Shown: one piece after another, positions 8,717-19,500 of the stretch
Layout: each line of letters begins with the position of its first letter
How positions within the stretch are numbered: the first letter of the stretch is position 1
From: Planctomycetota bacterium
GTDB lineage: Bacteria; Planctomycetota; UBA8108; UBA1146
Direction of reading: 5' to 3'
Assembly: GCA_028825265.1 (NCBI GenBank)
Contig: JAPKAM010000010.1
Coordinates: 1-44,322 of the forward strand
Length of the DNA: 44,322 bases
Translations under genes and position numbers: made by a program
The notes under the pieces: generated by a model
What the model was told of the DNA's origin: nothing
The model's database searches: none
Seen by the model: only the letters and a program-made list of their open reading frames with translations

Positions 8717-9783
8717 CGCCACTCCCAACCGATCATTCGACACACCAAACCACTCCCGATGCCGAGAAATGCGACCTTCTTACCCGCCTCGAGAATCCCT
8801 CTCTCGGCAGCGATGGCTGCGGTCATCGGGATCGATACCGTACCCATGTTGCCAAGAAAAGGGTAAGTGATGAAATCGTTTTGTTCGGAGAGCCCCAGTG
8901 AAGGGAGGATTTCATTACGGTGCGCGGAGCCCACCTGGTGGCAGATGGTGCGATCGACATCCGACGGGCTCCACTGCATCTGCTCCAGAAAGCGTTTCCA
9001 GGTACGATTTCCCAGTTCAAGGCCATGCTTGAGGACTCCGATCGAGTCCGTTTCCATGAATTCGCGTCGTGATGCTGGATGTTCCTGATCTGGATCCACT
9101 TCGACACCCCAACGACACAGTTGATGCCAGCGTGGATCGGTCCCGTGTGCCGTTCCGAGGAGCAACGGACCGTCGCTGGAGATCCTCGATGAAACCAGCA
9201 ACATCGCGGCGGCTCCTGAGCCGCCAGTCAAGGTCGCCAGAGTCGAGATAAAGTGTTCCATCTTTGGCTCACGGAGCAGTTTTTGCTGAGCGATCCCGAC
9301 GATCTCTCGGGCGCTCTCACAGCAAACGATCAGTGCTGAATCGATCCGTCCGAGGCGAATCGCATCCGCGGCGAGTACGATTCCATCCATGGCGCCCAGG
9401 CAAGCATTGGTGATGTCATGAATCTCGACATCGACCGGCAGTTGTAACTTCGCTGCCACCGCACAGGCGGTCGCGGGCTCGTAGGCCTCGCGGCAGACGC
9501 CGGTGTAGGATAAACGGTCGATTTGATTCTTCTTCAGATCGACCTGGTCGAGAGCACTTTGACAAGCCTTGGCAGCCATCTCGGAGATACTGGTATTTAC
9601 GGGCCACCAGCGTCGTTCACGGACGCCAGTCAATTGCTCCAACTGGCCAGGCGCGATGCCCATCGCTTGCCATGCCGCTGCCACAGTGTCTTCGATGGCA
9701 CCACTGGTGACGATCTCGGGGGCAATCTCGATGCCGATGGAAGCCAGGTGCACATCATGCAATCCCGTCGGAATTGGATTCAT
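8713..9783 (-). CDS. oleA: OleA-type head-to-head acyl condensing thiolase
   Basis: OleA joins two activated fatty acyl chains by a non-decarboxylative Claisen condensation, giving a 2-alkyl-3-keto acid. The 356-residue protein has the FabH/thiolase fold. The triad is visible as Cys128 (DITNACLGA), His282 (ICHQVGSAH) and Asn312 (FLGNMGTVS). Glu102 in the segment REAYEPATA matches the position of the glutamate that distinguishes OleA from ordinary KAS III. The reading frame extends to 9996, but the first 71 residues are a basic shadow of pfaC. ATG 9783 overlaps the pfaC stop as ATGA. Standing directly behind the PUFA synthase subunits, it probably accepts their polyunsaturated acyl products. 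KAS III is the alternative, disfavoured by the following oleBCD. Confidence 0.93.
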   Translation of the reverse strand: MNPIPTGLHDVHLASIGIEIAPEIVTSGAIEDTVAAAWQAMGIAPGQLEQLTGVRERRWWPVNTSISEMAAKACQSALDQVDLKKNQIDRLSYTGVCREAYEPATACAVAAKLQLPVDVEIHDITNACLGAMDGIVLAADAIRLGRIDSALIVCCESAREIVGIAQQKLLREPKMEHFISTLATLTGGSGAAAMLLVSSRISSDGPLLLGTAHGTDPRWHQLCRWGVEVDPDQEHPASRREFMETDSIGVLKHGLELGNRTWKRFLEQMQWSPSDVDRTICHQVGSAHRNEILPSLGLSEQNDFITYPFLGNMGTVSIPMTAAIAAERGILEAGKKVAFLGIGSGLVCRMIGWEWR

Positions 9784-12700
9784 CGGTCGAGCTCCCTTCT
9801 CTCGATGGAGAAGTCTTCCATCGAGTAGATGGGCAGATCGTCGACCAGGAGCAGGCCGTCCGCCAGTATCAATCCTCGTTGATCGTCGATGCTCTTGATG
9901 TTGACCTCGACGATGACTCGTTTTCGATCGGGGATCACCTGTCCACGATAGGTCCACCGGTGGGGGATTCCCGGAGCCAGGGTGCGGGGCCGCCACTGCT
10001 CGGTACTACCCCAGCGATCCCTGGCCACGACCTGTAACAACTGCAGCATCGACTCCAAGCCGAGACTGCCTGGCCAGACGGGATCGCCCTGGAAGTGGGC
10101 GCGGAAAAACCATGCATCCTGGTCGACATCAATTCCACCACGGATAAATCCCTGACCTGCGGTGCCGCCATCCGGCACGAACAGTTCCACATCATCGATC
10201 ATTCGGAATCGACAATCGGGTCCATCGCTGTAGTGGGGAACTTCGAACGATCGTCCTCGCATCGCTTCGCGTGGTGGGATAGTTCTGCCGACCGCGCCTG
10301 GAAGTCCGACTTGTTGGGCGAGAGCCTCGGCGGGAAAGAATCCAAAGTAGGTGTTGCCCCGATAGACGGGACCGTTGCTGTCTCGCACCTCAAGATCAAA
10401 GTGCTGGATCCACATTCCGGCGGCAAAGTCCGCCGTGGTCAATCGAACCTCTGTCGTCAGCAATCCGATGTCGCGTCCCAACGGACGCAACTGGGTCGCT
10501 TCTCCACCAAGATTTCTGAATTGCATGGGGTGATCGCTGGTCAGCGCGGAGCCAATATAAGCGGCGAGCCAGCCACAGGGCTGCAGTGCAATTTCGATGA
10601 GCACTGCAAACGGCATCTCATCGGTGCCCCCCGCATCAAAGTACCACGCATCGGGAACCGCCAGGTATTCAGCGGTACAAGCTGCGCCGGGGGAGACCAC
10701 CCAGGGGGGGCCCTCAACACCGATGATCCGGTCGAGGAAACAGTAGGGCGGAGCGGGCAATCGAGCGATGAATCGATCCTCATCGAAGGGCAGATAGCGG
10801 TCACCGAAGGCCACGGATGGTCTGCCGCTGGCAAACTCGAGGATTTGCTGATGGTCGTAGAGGGTTGCCGCCGAGGAGCCGATGATCGGTGAATCTCCTC
10901 CACCTCCTTTGGCATCGATAGGAAGCAGTGGCTCTTCGACTGCAACTGCCGTGATGCGCTGACTCGACTCACTTCGAGACCACATCGCCTCGATGCGCTG
11001 GCGATTCAGTCCCGTCAAACGAAGAGACATTCCCTCCATCTCGACGATGGGGCGGCCATCGGCATACATGGTGGCATCTGTGATGACATAGGGTTCCGGT
11101 CGAAATCCAATCTCCTTGACCTGGACCTCGTAGCTGACCTGGTGTGTTCCCGGTAACACCTGGCCACGACAACGCAGCCGTCCGGCGATTCCTGGCACCG
11201 GCATCGGGATCACCTGATCGTGTTCGCCGACCCAACCCCAGGCCGTCAGTAGGGTCCGCAGGGTGTGAAGGCAGCACTCGTACATCAAGGTTCCCGGCAT
11301 CACCGGGTCGTCGCTGAAGTGACAGGTGAGGAACCAGTCATCGGGATGGATTTCCAGTTCTGCAACGGCTCTTCCCAGTCCCCAATCTCCTCCGGTGGGT
11401 TCGATCAGAGAGACCTGATCGAGCAGTCGCATTCGCCCTCCAGGGAGTCGATTGGGTGAATGGAGTCCAAGAGCAGCGAACCGATCATCGAAAGCGGTTG
11501 CCAGGTCGCCTCGACGCAACGCATCGATTTTGCTGCGATCGAGGTCGATAGTTTTGGTCCCTGCGGGGGGGCTCCATCCATCCGGTGCCACTGGTTGAGG
11601 GCGTGGCCGATGGGGTGCCTTGACGATTCCTCTTCCCTTGGCGAGTTCCTCTTGCGAGAAGAACCCAGCGCACCCGTCGCGCATCGAGATCAGAGGTTTT
11701 CCATCGACGGTGCCTTCGAAATGGAATCTGAAGAGAAGTGTCTTGTCCTGACGAAAGAACTCATCGATGTGAATGTCATAGATAATGGTGTTTCCCGGAG
11801 CGGGAAGATCGTCGTGGAAGATCACCTGTGCATCGAGCAATCGATAGGCGGACAATCCTCGGGTGTGAAGATCGGCACCGAGATAGGCAGAAAGGAACAG
11901 ATCTGCCTGGCCACTCTCCACTGCGATGGAGGTCGGAATCCTCCCGCCATCCAGGTACCAGCAGTCCTCCAGAATGTCGTGAGCCGTGACGATACGCCCC
12001 GGTCCAAGGGTGAGGGGTTGCCCTTCCATCTCGAGGATCCGATCGACCAGCATCAGTGGCTCATCGGGTAACCGGACCCTGGTCGGAAACTGGTCAGCGA
12101 TGGCATGTTTCGCTCCCAGCACCGGACCGACCAGACCGCGGGCGAACTCGAGACAGAGACTTCGGTCAAATAGGGCTGGGATCGTCTCGGGTGTGTCGAG
12201 TGCTACGGCTTCGATTTCGATGCTGGGTGGGGTCCGAAGGATGGTTTCGACCATGGCATCGGCATGGCCTGATGTTTTGAACTCTTCACTCAGAACTCGC
12301 CGGCTTTCTCGGGCCAGTTTCAGCCGTTCGATCAGTGAAGTGGGTGACACGGCCGAGGGGATGTCCTTGGCGGCCACCGCCTGGGTCGTTGGAGCCGGGG
12401 ATGGTGTTTGAATTTTCGGTGCCGAGTATTGTTTGAAAGATTCCAAGGGGGATGTTCTGGATGACGGGATCGGCGGAGCCTTCATCGCCGTACCTCCATC
12501 TTGGATGGTCAGCGCCATAGACGTATCTTCTGTTGAAGTCTCCGATCCAAGATAAGGTTCCAGATCGGCAGGAACCCGCTCGGCGATGCAGGCGGCGATG
12601 ATTCTACCAAGCGACAGTTCCTCATCTTCTCCGCGCCAGAAAAGTGGCAAGGTCCTGTGTGGAAGATCTCCCAGAATCTTGTGGGTCAAGCGGGAACAGG

Positions 12701-15700
12701 ATGCTCCGGGACCGGGTTCGATGAAAATCCTCGACCCGGCTTGCCACAGTGAGTGAACCAGTTTCGTGAAATCAAATCCTTCGGTCGCTTGCTGCATGAT
12801 CGAATCGGCGATCCCATCGCTGGTCAGCACCAGAGGCTCGGCCGTGGCAGTGGAATGAAGCATCACGCCGCCGATGGGCGGGTGGACGGGCCAGTGATGC
12901 AGAGCGTGATATCGGCGACCCACCTGAGAGACCAGCGGACAGTGAACCGAAGTGACTCCATCGAGACCAACCGCTGTCCAGCCCCTCGATGTGCAGAGCG
13001 AGGAGAGTACCGCAGGGTCTCCACCGATCACCGTCTCTCGCTCACCATTGACGATCAACAGATAGAGACGCGGAAGCTGGGAAATCGCCTCACGAACTTC
13101 TGAGTGAGGTTGGTTCACCACTGCGGCAATCCAGGGTGCATGGCTTCCCGCGGGTAACGCCCACTCTCGTGCAGCGGCTCGATGTTCACCGGCGAGCCAG
13201 TGGGTGAACAGGTCATCATCTTCCATCTGTCGTTGCATCGAATTTCGATCACGCCAGGCGCGCAACGCAAACATCATGGTCGTTTCACCAAGGCTATGCC
13301 CTGCGGCTCGTTCGGGATCGATTCCGCATCCCAGTAGTAGATCGGTGCCGAGACAACCGAGGGTGACCTGTGCCAGGATCGCATCTCGAGGATCGCTAGG
13401 CAGTTTTGCGTCGGACTGCCAGGATTCAGGAGATCCCAACCAGCGGGAGAGGTCGCAACTCGTCAGCGCTGTTCGGTCGAGAGCTCCCGGGTATCTGGTC
13501 AGGAGTTGTCGGCCGGCTCCCGGGAAAAGGCTTCCAGATCCGGGATAGAGGAAGGTAACATCTCCACAATAACCGAGCGGAGTTTCGGAAGATCGATGGA
13601 GTTCCCAGCCGGGGCCTTTTCTCTCGATGGCAACGCCTGCCAGAAATTCAACCAGATTGGCGACCGCATCGGAGAGAGCCGCGCCATTCTGGAACAGGAT
13701 GGTGACCGCACGGGCGGCGGATTCGTTTCTTGGGTGCTGGACCAGCCACTCTCGAGAGAGAGAGGCTGCGCTTTCGGGACGCCCGCAATATTGCGAGACC
13801 ACGATTCTGGCCTGGGATTGGATGACGCGGTGATCGTCTCCCTCGAGGGCGATGATTCCCCAGCCAGGTTCTCCGACGCAAGAGGGTCGCGGAACCGCCT
13901 CCACCGTCACCGTTGGCGAGACCTGTTCGGTGGAGATCACCATGGCAGCGGTATCACCGAGCCAACCGGAACCCTCGATCAATACGCGACGGCGATCGTC
14001 GCCGCTGGCGGTCCAGGGCAAAGCGGAGCAACCTGCAACGCCGGGTAGGACTCCTCGACTGGCGGCGCATGTCCCCTGGATGAGCGACAGCAAGAAGGAA
14101 CTACAACCTCCGGCCGACAGGCCTGACGGTAACGTGACCTGCCAACCAGGGTGACCGGCGATGGTTTCAGCGCTGGAGTGGTGTTCGTCACTGCAGGTCA
14201 AATCGATCGATTGCTCGTCGATGGCAGATTCGTGCAATGCCGAATAGCGAGCTAGTTCTCGAGCAGGGGAGTCCGCATCCTGTCGACACAGAACTCCTGC
14301 CGAAGCGACTCCGATTCCATCGATGGTGGCGATCATCGGTCCGTCGGATGCATTCACGTCTTCGAGTCTCTTGAGCAGAACCGCTGCAGCGGCATCGGCT
14401 CGCGCAGGCTGTTGATCGACGGCATCGTGGAATCGAGTCAAGATGTCGAGGCCCAGATCAGCCGCTGCAGCCAGTGCGATATCGATCTCTTGATCCTGTA
14501 AAGATCTGACCGCCATCTCCATCGCTCGGAATCCGGAGATCTGTTCGGCACTGACGGTGTGACACGGTCCGCCCGCCTGAAGATCTCGAGCGACTCGACT
14601 GGCGGCGATGCTGCCTAGGGCACCCATCACACGATTGGCGTCGAGAGGTGGACTCGCAACATCCTTCAACTCTGAGATCCAGCGACTCACATCTTCAGCA
14701 GCGGCATCGATGCCCAGCTCTTCGAGCCAGTGCTGGGCTCGGTCGGGCAGCATCCACCGGAGGTGATAGAGGCTGCTGCGGGGGTCGATCCCGAGTCCGA
14801 CGAACAACCCGCCACGTTCACCGAGAGAGTCGAGGCCACTGCCCGCAAGAGCCTCCCTGGCGACCTTAAGCAGTGCCAGTTGCTGAGGCAGCATCTCGAC
14901 CAACTCGGTCGGAGGAATCCGAAGGTCGACTGGCGAAGCGCTGAGCCTGCCACAACTTTCTCCCACCGGGAAGTCCAGGCCTCGCTCCCTTGCCCAGAGG
15001 GTGGTCGGGATCCCCAGGTCTTCTGGCATCGGGAGTGCCGACTTCGAGCAGGGAAGGCCCAGCAATGCGGGGGCCACTTGCTCGACACCCAGGTGGCGAC
15101 CCGCGATGGCACCGAGTCCCAGGATGGCAATGCGTCCGCGGGAGGTTCGGGAGTTGCGGGCGCTCCGCGTTTGAATTGCAGGGGGCGGCGTCAGCCGTGA
15201 GGAAGAAATTGAAGAACTGGCGATCGGTATCCTGGGTTGTGGGGATGGGGCTTCTTCCAGCAGCAGGTGAGCATTGATGCCACCGAAGCCAAAAGCACTG
15301 ACCGCGGCTCGGCGTGGCGTTCCGGAGCGCCGTTGCCACGCTTCGCTGCGGTGTGGAATCCTGAAGGGTGAGGATTCCAGTTCGATGCCATCGGGAGGAG
15401 CGTCGTGATCGGGAAGTCCCGGGATCAGTCCTCGATCCATCGCGAGCAAGACCTTGATCACTCCGGCGGCGCCAGCTGCAGTCAGAGTATGTCCGATACA
15501 CGCCTTGACCGATCCCAGTGCACACTGTCCAGGACGCCAATCATCATCTCGCCAGAGTTCAAGCAAACTACGCAGTTCCGTGGCATCTCCCACGGGAGTA
15601 CCGGTGGCGTGGCATTCGATGTAATCGACCGCCGAAGGAGTCCAGCCTGCGGACTGGTAGGCGGCCCTCATCGCTCTCAATTGGCCCTCGCCAGATGGGG

Positions 15701-16583
15701 CGAGCAAGCCACCGGACATGTCGTTGGAGAGTCCCGCACCGCGGATCACCCCGAGGACCGGGCAGCCCTCCGCGATGGCATCATCGAGCCTCTTCAAGAG
15801 CAAGACGCCCGCACCTTCTCCGACCAGCAGGCCCTGACCACGGTGATCGAGGGGTCGACAGCGGCCCTCTGGAGAGAGGGCTCGAAGTTGAGAGAAACCC
15901 ATCTGAGTGAAGAGACAGTCGGGCCGTGAGACTCCACCCGCCAGAGCCGCATCACAGCGTCCAGCGGATAGATCCCGACATGCAATCGAGAGGGCGTAGA
16001 GGGACGATGCGCAGGCAGCATCGAGCGTGATCGCGCCACCACGAATTTTCAGGGCTCTCTGGAGAGCCGCGGCTGGCAGTGATGAACCGTGACGGTCGAG
16101 GGGATGACTGCAGGGCACGCCGCGCGGCCTACGATCATCGAGGGCCAAAGAATCGAGCACCATCTCCTCGATGGTGTCACCGATCACCGCTTCGGCCACG
16201 GCAGAACTGGATTCTGTCGGCAATAACAACTGGCCGAGGATGACACGGGTTCGATCGGGATCGAGTTGGTCTCGATATAATTTCGCCGCTTCCACTCCTG
16301 CAATAACAGCCAGTCGCACAGAAGGATCGACCGTCTCCGCCAGTACCGCATCCAGGTCTCCCACGTCACCGACTGGGGGGTCGACAAAACAACCCCGTTC
16401 CGAGCGAACCTGATCGGGAGAGATCTCTGCTCCGCCGAGGGCTTGTTTCAGCGATAGCGTCCAACGATCTTCCGGAACCGTGCGGGATGTGTCTCGGCCG
16501 GTATGAATCACATCCCAGAATGAAGCTGCATCTGAAGATTCCGGAAATCGAAGACCAAATCCGATCACCGCAATCGGTTTCAA
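9780..16583 (-). CDS. pfaC: PUFA synthase subunit PfaC with fused PfaB-type acyltransferase
   Basis: This is a 2267-residue subunit of an iterative polyunsaturated fatty acid synthase. Domains in order are: KS (1-445) with Cys191, His325 and His365; chain-length factor (about 485-850), where the cysteine is replaced by Gln681 (TVSAEQISG); acyltransferase (about 1005-1320) with a PfaB-like LYPGSGS start, Ser1097 (GHSLGE) and His1214; then four hot-dog folds (about 1500-1640, 1710-1860, 1940-2085, 2125-2265) forming two FabA-like dehydratase/isomerase pairs. Only the second and fourth hot-dogs keep the catalytic pair (His1755/Glu1769 and His2163/Glu2177); the first and third are structural partners. 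Canonical marine systems carry the acyltransferase on a separate PfaB. The start is TTG at 16583, overlapping the pfaA stop as TTGA; no ATG or GTG lies close enough to replace it. The next gene, oleA, overlaps by four bases. Confidence 0.95.
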   Translation of the reverse strand: MKPIAVIGFGLRFPESSDAASFWDVIHTGRDTSRTVPEDRWTLSLKQALGGAEISPDQVRSERGCFVDPPVGDVGDLDAVLAETVDPSVRLAVIAGVEAAKLYRDQLDPDRTRVILGQLLLPTESSSAVAEAVIGDTIEEMVLDSLALDDRRPRGVPCSHPLDRHGSSLPAAALQRALKIRGGAITLDAACASSLYALSIACRDLSAGRCDAALAGGVSRPDCLFTQMGFSQLRALSPEGRCRPLDHRGQGLLVGEGAGVLLLKRLDDAIAEGCPVLGVIRGAGLSNDMSGGLLAPSGEGQLRAMRAAYQSAGWTPSAVDYIECHATGTPVGDATELRSLLELWRDDDWRPGQCALGSVKACIGHTLTAAGAAGVIKVLLAMDRGLIPGLPDHDAPPDGIELESSPFRIPHRSEAWQRRSGTPRRAAVSAFGFGGINAHLLLEEAPSPQPRIPIASSSISSSRLTPPPAIQTRSARNSRTSRGRIAILGLGAIAGRHLGVEQVAPALLGLPCSKSALPMPEDLGIPTTLWARERGLDFPVGESCGRLSASPVDLRIPPTELVEMLPQQLALLKVAREALAGSGLDSLGERGGLFVGLGIDPRSSLYHLRWMLPDRAQHWLEELGIDAAAEDVSRWISELKDVASPPLDANRVMGALGSIAASRVARDLQAGGPCHTVSAEQISGFRAMEMAVRSLQDQEIDIALAAAADLGLDILTRFHDAVDQQPARADAAAAVLLKRLEDVNASDGPMIATIDGIGVASAGVLCRQDADSPARELARYSALHESAIDEQSIDLTCSDEHHSSAETIAGHPGWQVTLPSGLSAGGCSSFLLSLIQGTCAASRGVLPGVAGCSALPWTASGDDRRRVLIEGSGWLGDTAAMVISTEQVSPTVTVEAVPRPSCVGEPGWGIIALEGDDHRVIQSQARIVVSQYCGRPESAASLSREWLVQHPRNESAARAVTILFQNGAALSDAVANLVEFLAGVAIERKGPGWELHRSSETPLGYCGDVTFLYPGSGSLFPGAGRQLLTRYPGALDRTALTSCDLSRWLGSPESWQSDAKLPSDPRDAILAQVTLGCLGTDLLLGCGIDPERAAGHSLGETTMMFALRAWRDRNSMQRQMEDDDLFTHWLAGEHRAAAREWALPAGSHAPWIAAVVNQPHSEVREAISQLPRLYLLIVNGERETVIGGDPAVLSSLCTSRGWTAVGLDGVTSVHCPLVSQVGRRYHALHHWPVHPPIGGVMLHSTATAEPLVLTSDGIADSIMQQATEGFDFTKLVHSLWQAGSRIFIEPGPGASCSRLTHKILGDLPHRTLPLFWRGEDEELSLGRIIAACIAERVPADLEPYLGSETSTEDTSMALTIQDGGTAMKAPPIPSSRTSPLESFKQYSAPKIQTPSPAPTTQAVAAKDIPSAVSPTSLIERLKLARESRRVLSEEFKTSGHADAMVETILRTPPSIEIEAVALDTPETIPALFDRSLCLEFARGLVGPVLGAKHAIADQFPTRVRLPDEPLMLVDRILEMEGQPLTLGPGRIVTAHDILEDCWYLDGGRIPTSIAVESGQADLFLSAYLGADLHTRGLSAYRLLDAQVIFHDDLPAPGNTIIYDIHIDEFFRQDKTLLFRFHFEGTVDGKPLISMRDGCAGFFSQEELAKGRGIVKAPHRPRPQPVAPDGWSPPAGTKTIDLDRSKIDALRRGDLATAFDDRFAALGLHSPNRLPGGRMRLLDQVSLIEPTGGDWGLGRAVAELEIHPDDWFLTCHFSDDPVMPGTLMYECCLHTLRTLLTAWGWVGEHDQVIPMPVPGIAGRLRCRGQVLPGTHQVSYEVQVKEIGFRPEPYVITDATMYADGRPIVEMEGMSLRLTGLNRQRIEAMWSRSESSQRITAVAVEEPLLPIDAKGGGGDSPIIGSSAATLYDHQQILEFASGRPSVAFGDRYLPFDEDRFIARLPAPPYCFLDRIIGVEGPPWVVSPGAACTAEYLAVPDAWYFDAGGTDEMPFAVLIEIALQPCGWLAAYIGSALTSDHPMQFRNLGGEATQLRPLGRDIGLLTTEVRLTTADFAAGMWIQHFDLEVRDSNGPVYRGNTYFGFFPAEALAQQVGLPGAVGRTIPPREAMRGRSFEVPHYSDGPDCRFRMIDDVELFVPDGGTAGQGFIRGGIDVDQDAWFFRAHFQGDPVWPGSLGLESMLQLLQVVARDRWGSTEQWRPRTLAPGIPHRWTYRGQVIPDRKRVIVEVNIKSIDDQRGLILADGLLLVDDLPIYSMEDFSIERRELDR

Positions 16584-19500
16584 GGGCGTGCTTCTTCCGT
16601 CAATCGATCTCGTTGAAACGCAGAATCGAGAGACGCATCGATGACCACCTCTGCACCCTCGATGGTGATGGCAGGACTTCCGGTGCGATTGAGAATTTCA
16701 ACGCTGGCTATGGCGATCGAACCGATCGTTGAGTTGACCTGAATTCGGGTCTCGAGCAGCCCGCTATCGAGCGGGGAATGAATACGAAGTTTTGCGATTC
16801 CGCAGGGAAGGCAAGGGGTTTGCATATGGGCACGACTCCACAGGATCAAGGCCTGGAATAAGGCATCGATGCGGAGCGGATCGATGAGCCAATCGGAACG
16901 AGTCGGGTCATCGAACCAGGTCGAAGGCTTCGAGGTTCCTTCCGAGCGGATGGACAACTGTGTAGCGGTGATGGTTGAGACCTTCTGGATGCAGTGGAAT
17001 CGTGGTCCATGGAAGAGTTGGGTGGAGTATCCGGGATCACCATCGCCGCTGTATTCGGAAGCCATCAAGTTTGACCGGATGGCGGTTCGTTCGCCCAGCA
17101 GAACTTGTGCCCGGGCATGGAGGCGCTGATCCGCAGCGCACGATCGGATCTCCACCGGCACCCGTAGATGGTCCGATCGAGATTCGGGTGTCCCGGTCAT
17201 CCAGATGACCTGCTGCTCCTCGCGCGGATCAAGAATGACGCCTTTGAGAATCTTGAAGTCGTCGATGCCTTGAAGCTCGAGACCCGGATGGCGATGAAGA
17301 GCCGCCTGCGCAGACCATTCGAGGAGAAACGCCGCAGGAACCACCGCTCTTCCGTTGAGCACATGATCCTTCATCGCCGGGATTCGTTCGATCGAGAGGG
17401 ACAGGGTCTGTCCCGCTTCCATCCGCGAATTTCTTGGGGCTGCAACGGTGTTGGCTGCAACTGTGCTTGAGGAAACTGTGGTCGATGAAACTGTCGTCGA
17501 GGATCGGCCAGCGGAAGTGCCAGACTTGCGGTCGGAGTCGCGAACCAGGCGGGAGTCGTTACCGAAGACTGTCATCTGCTGCATCGCATCGGCGATCGAG
17601 CCTAGCGGTGCGAGAAGGATGCGCTGAGCCGGGCCCGTCGATTCCATCTTCTCGACGAAGATGCGAGCGCCCTGTGGCAGCGGAATCAGATCAATTCCTT
17701 CATCATGAAAGACAGACCGTAAACCCTCGTGCACCATTCCTCCAGCCCAGGGGCCCCATCCCAGGCTGTACACCTGGCAGTCGACCCTGCGAACGGATTC
17801 GAGGGTGGCCATCCGATTGAGAACCTCGTTGGCGGCGGCGTAATCGCTCTGACCCTTGCGACCCAGTCGCGCGGTGGTCGAGGAGAAGAAGGAGATGAAG
17901 TCGAGAGCCTCATCACGGCAGATGGAGAGGAGATGTCGAGCGGGATCGACTTTGGTGGTCCAGACCTGTTCGAATTGCTGGTCACTCTTGTCGCAGATCC
18001 AGCGGTCGGCGAGGACTCCCGCGCCGTGAATGATGCCCCGAACCGGCCCATGTTTGGCTCGCGCTTCATCGATGCAGCGGGTCAACTCTGCTCGGTCGCG
18101 GACATCCAGCGAACGGTAGTCGACTTCACAGCCGAGACTCCTCAGTTCATCGAGGTGTCGGGCCAAGTCACGTATCTTCCTGATTTCCATCGCTTGCTCA
18201 CGGATGCGAGCGGGAGAGTCCCCGGAAGTTAGATTACGGAACAGGTGATTTTCCAGTTGGTCGTCTGCAACTGCATCGGCCCATTTCGGCTCCGATCCCG
18301 GTTCGGCAGTGCGCCCTAGTAGTAGCAAACTGGGCTGGTAGCGGCGCGCTAGTTCATCGACACAAGCGGCAGTGACTCCTCGGGCTCCGCCGGTGACCAC
18401 CACCAGCGCTCCCTTGGGCATCAGAACTTTCGATGGTTGCGCGATCGCCAAGGGTTCCAGGTGAATCTCAAATCGCTCCTCAGTCGTCAGACCCACTTCC
18501 ATCCCGTGTCCCTCGAGCAATTCAACGACCAGCGAATCGACCGCTTGCCGTTCATCTTGTATTTGTGGAGACCAGTCGATGGATCGGACCTGAACTGTTG
18601 GCCACTCCCTGGCGGCACACTTGGCCATTCCAGAGAGCGCGGCACAGGCCGGATCGATGGTACGGGAGGTCGGGTCGAATTCTCCGAGGCCGAAACGTCC
18701 GTCAAAACGCTGCACCAATGCGACCAGTGGCGTCGAGTCGCCATCATGATCGAGAAGGAGTTTTCCCGTCTCGCGAAGCCACTGGAAGGAGTGGAGCATT
18801 GCCGGATCCGGATCGGATGGCGAGTCGACCACCAGCAGAAGCCCACCGAGGGTTGCGCTGATCGCTGCAGGAAAGCCATCTTCGATCGAGGCGAGCGAAG
18901 CCTGAACCGCAGAGATCCCCGATGCTCCCAAGCGTGCGACCAGCGCTGCTCCCAGTGCTGGTGCGTCACAAACGACAACCAGTGATCGACCTGGTGTCGG
19001 TATCCAACTCGATGCGCCGGTCACCCGCGGTACGGGTCGAGCTACGGCAACTGCCTCGAGAATCTTCACCTCGGGAATCGGTTCGTTGGCGACGGGCGAA
19101 TTCGATGGATCCTGAAGCGAGGTGCGGAGATCAGCGCTTTTCGAGCCAGGATTGGCCTCGACCCTGGTCGGGCGGGCAGCGGCTCGATCATCGGTGGCAC
19201 TCGAGTGATCTGGTCGATACCAGTCGACGATGGCGTCGATGCTTCGCAGGGTTCCGAGCAGTTCGGGAGGGATCGCCGGTAACTCGGGACGCTGCTCTCG
19301 AAGTGCAGAGAGAATTTCGACCCGCTTGATGCTATCGATGCCAAGATCCGCTTCCAGGTCGAGGTCGGTACCGATCGCTTCGGCTGGATAGCCGGTCTTG
19401 TCTGCCACCACGGTCACGATGGTGTCTCGGATGGTGTGATCGGAGTGGGCACTGGAAGTCGCCAGCGAGGACTCCGGTGGCTGAGGAATCGAAATTGCAG

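Noticed and set aside
10095-10892. Long + strand open frame (265 codons) antisense to pfaC
   Set aside because: It lies wholly opposite conserved hot-dog domains of PfaC, has no recognisable motif and is explained by codon bias of the true gene. The same applies to 11460-12071, 13506-14048, 15405-15929 and 21398-22144.
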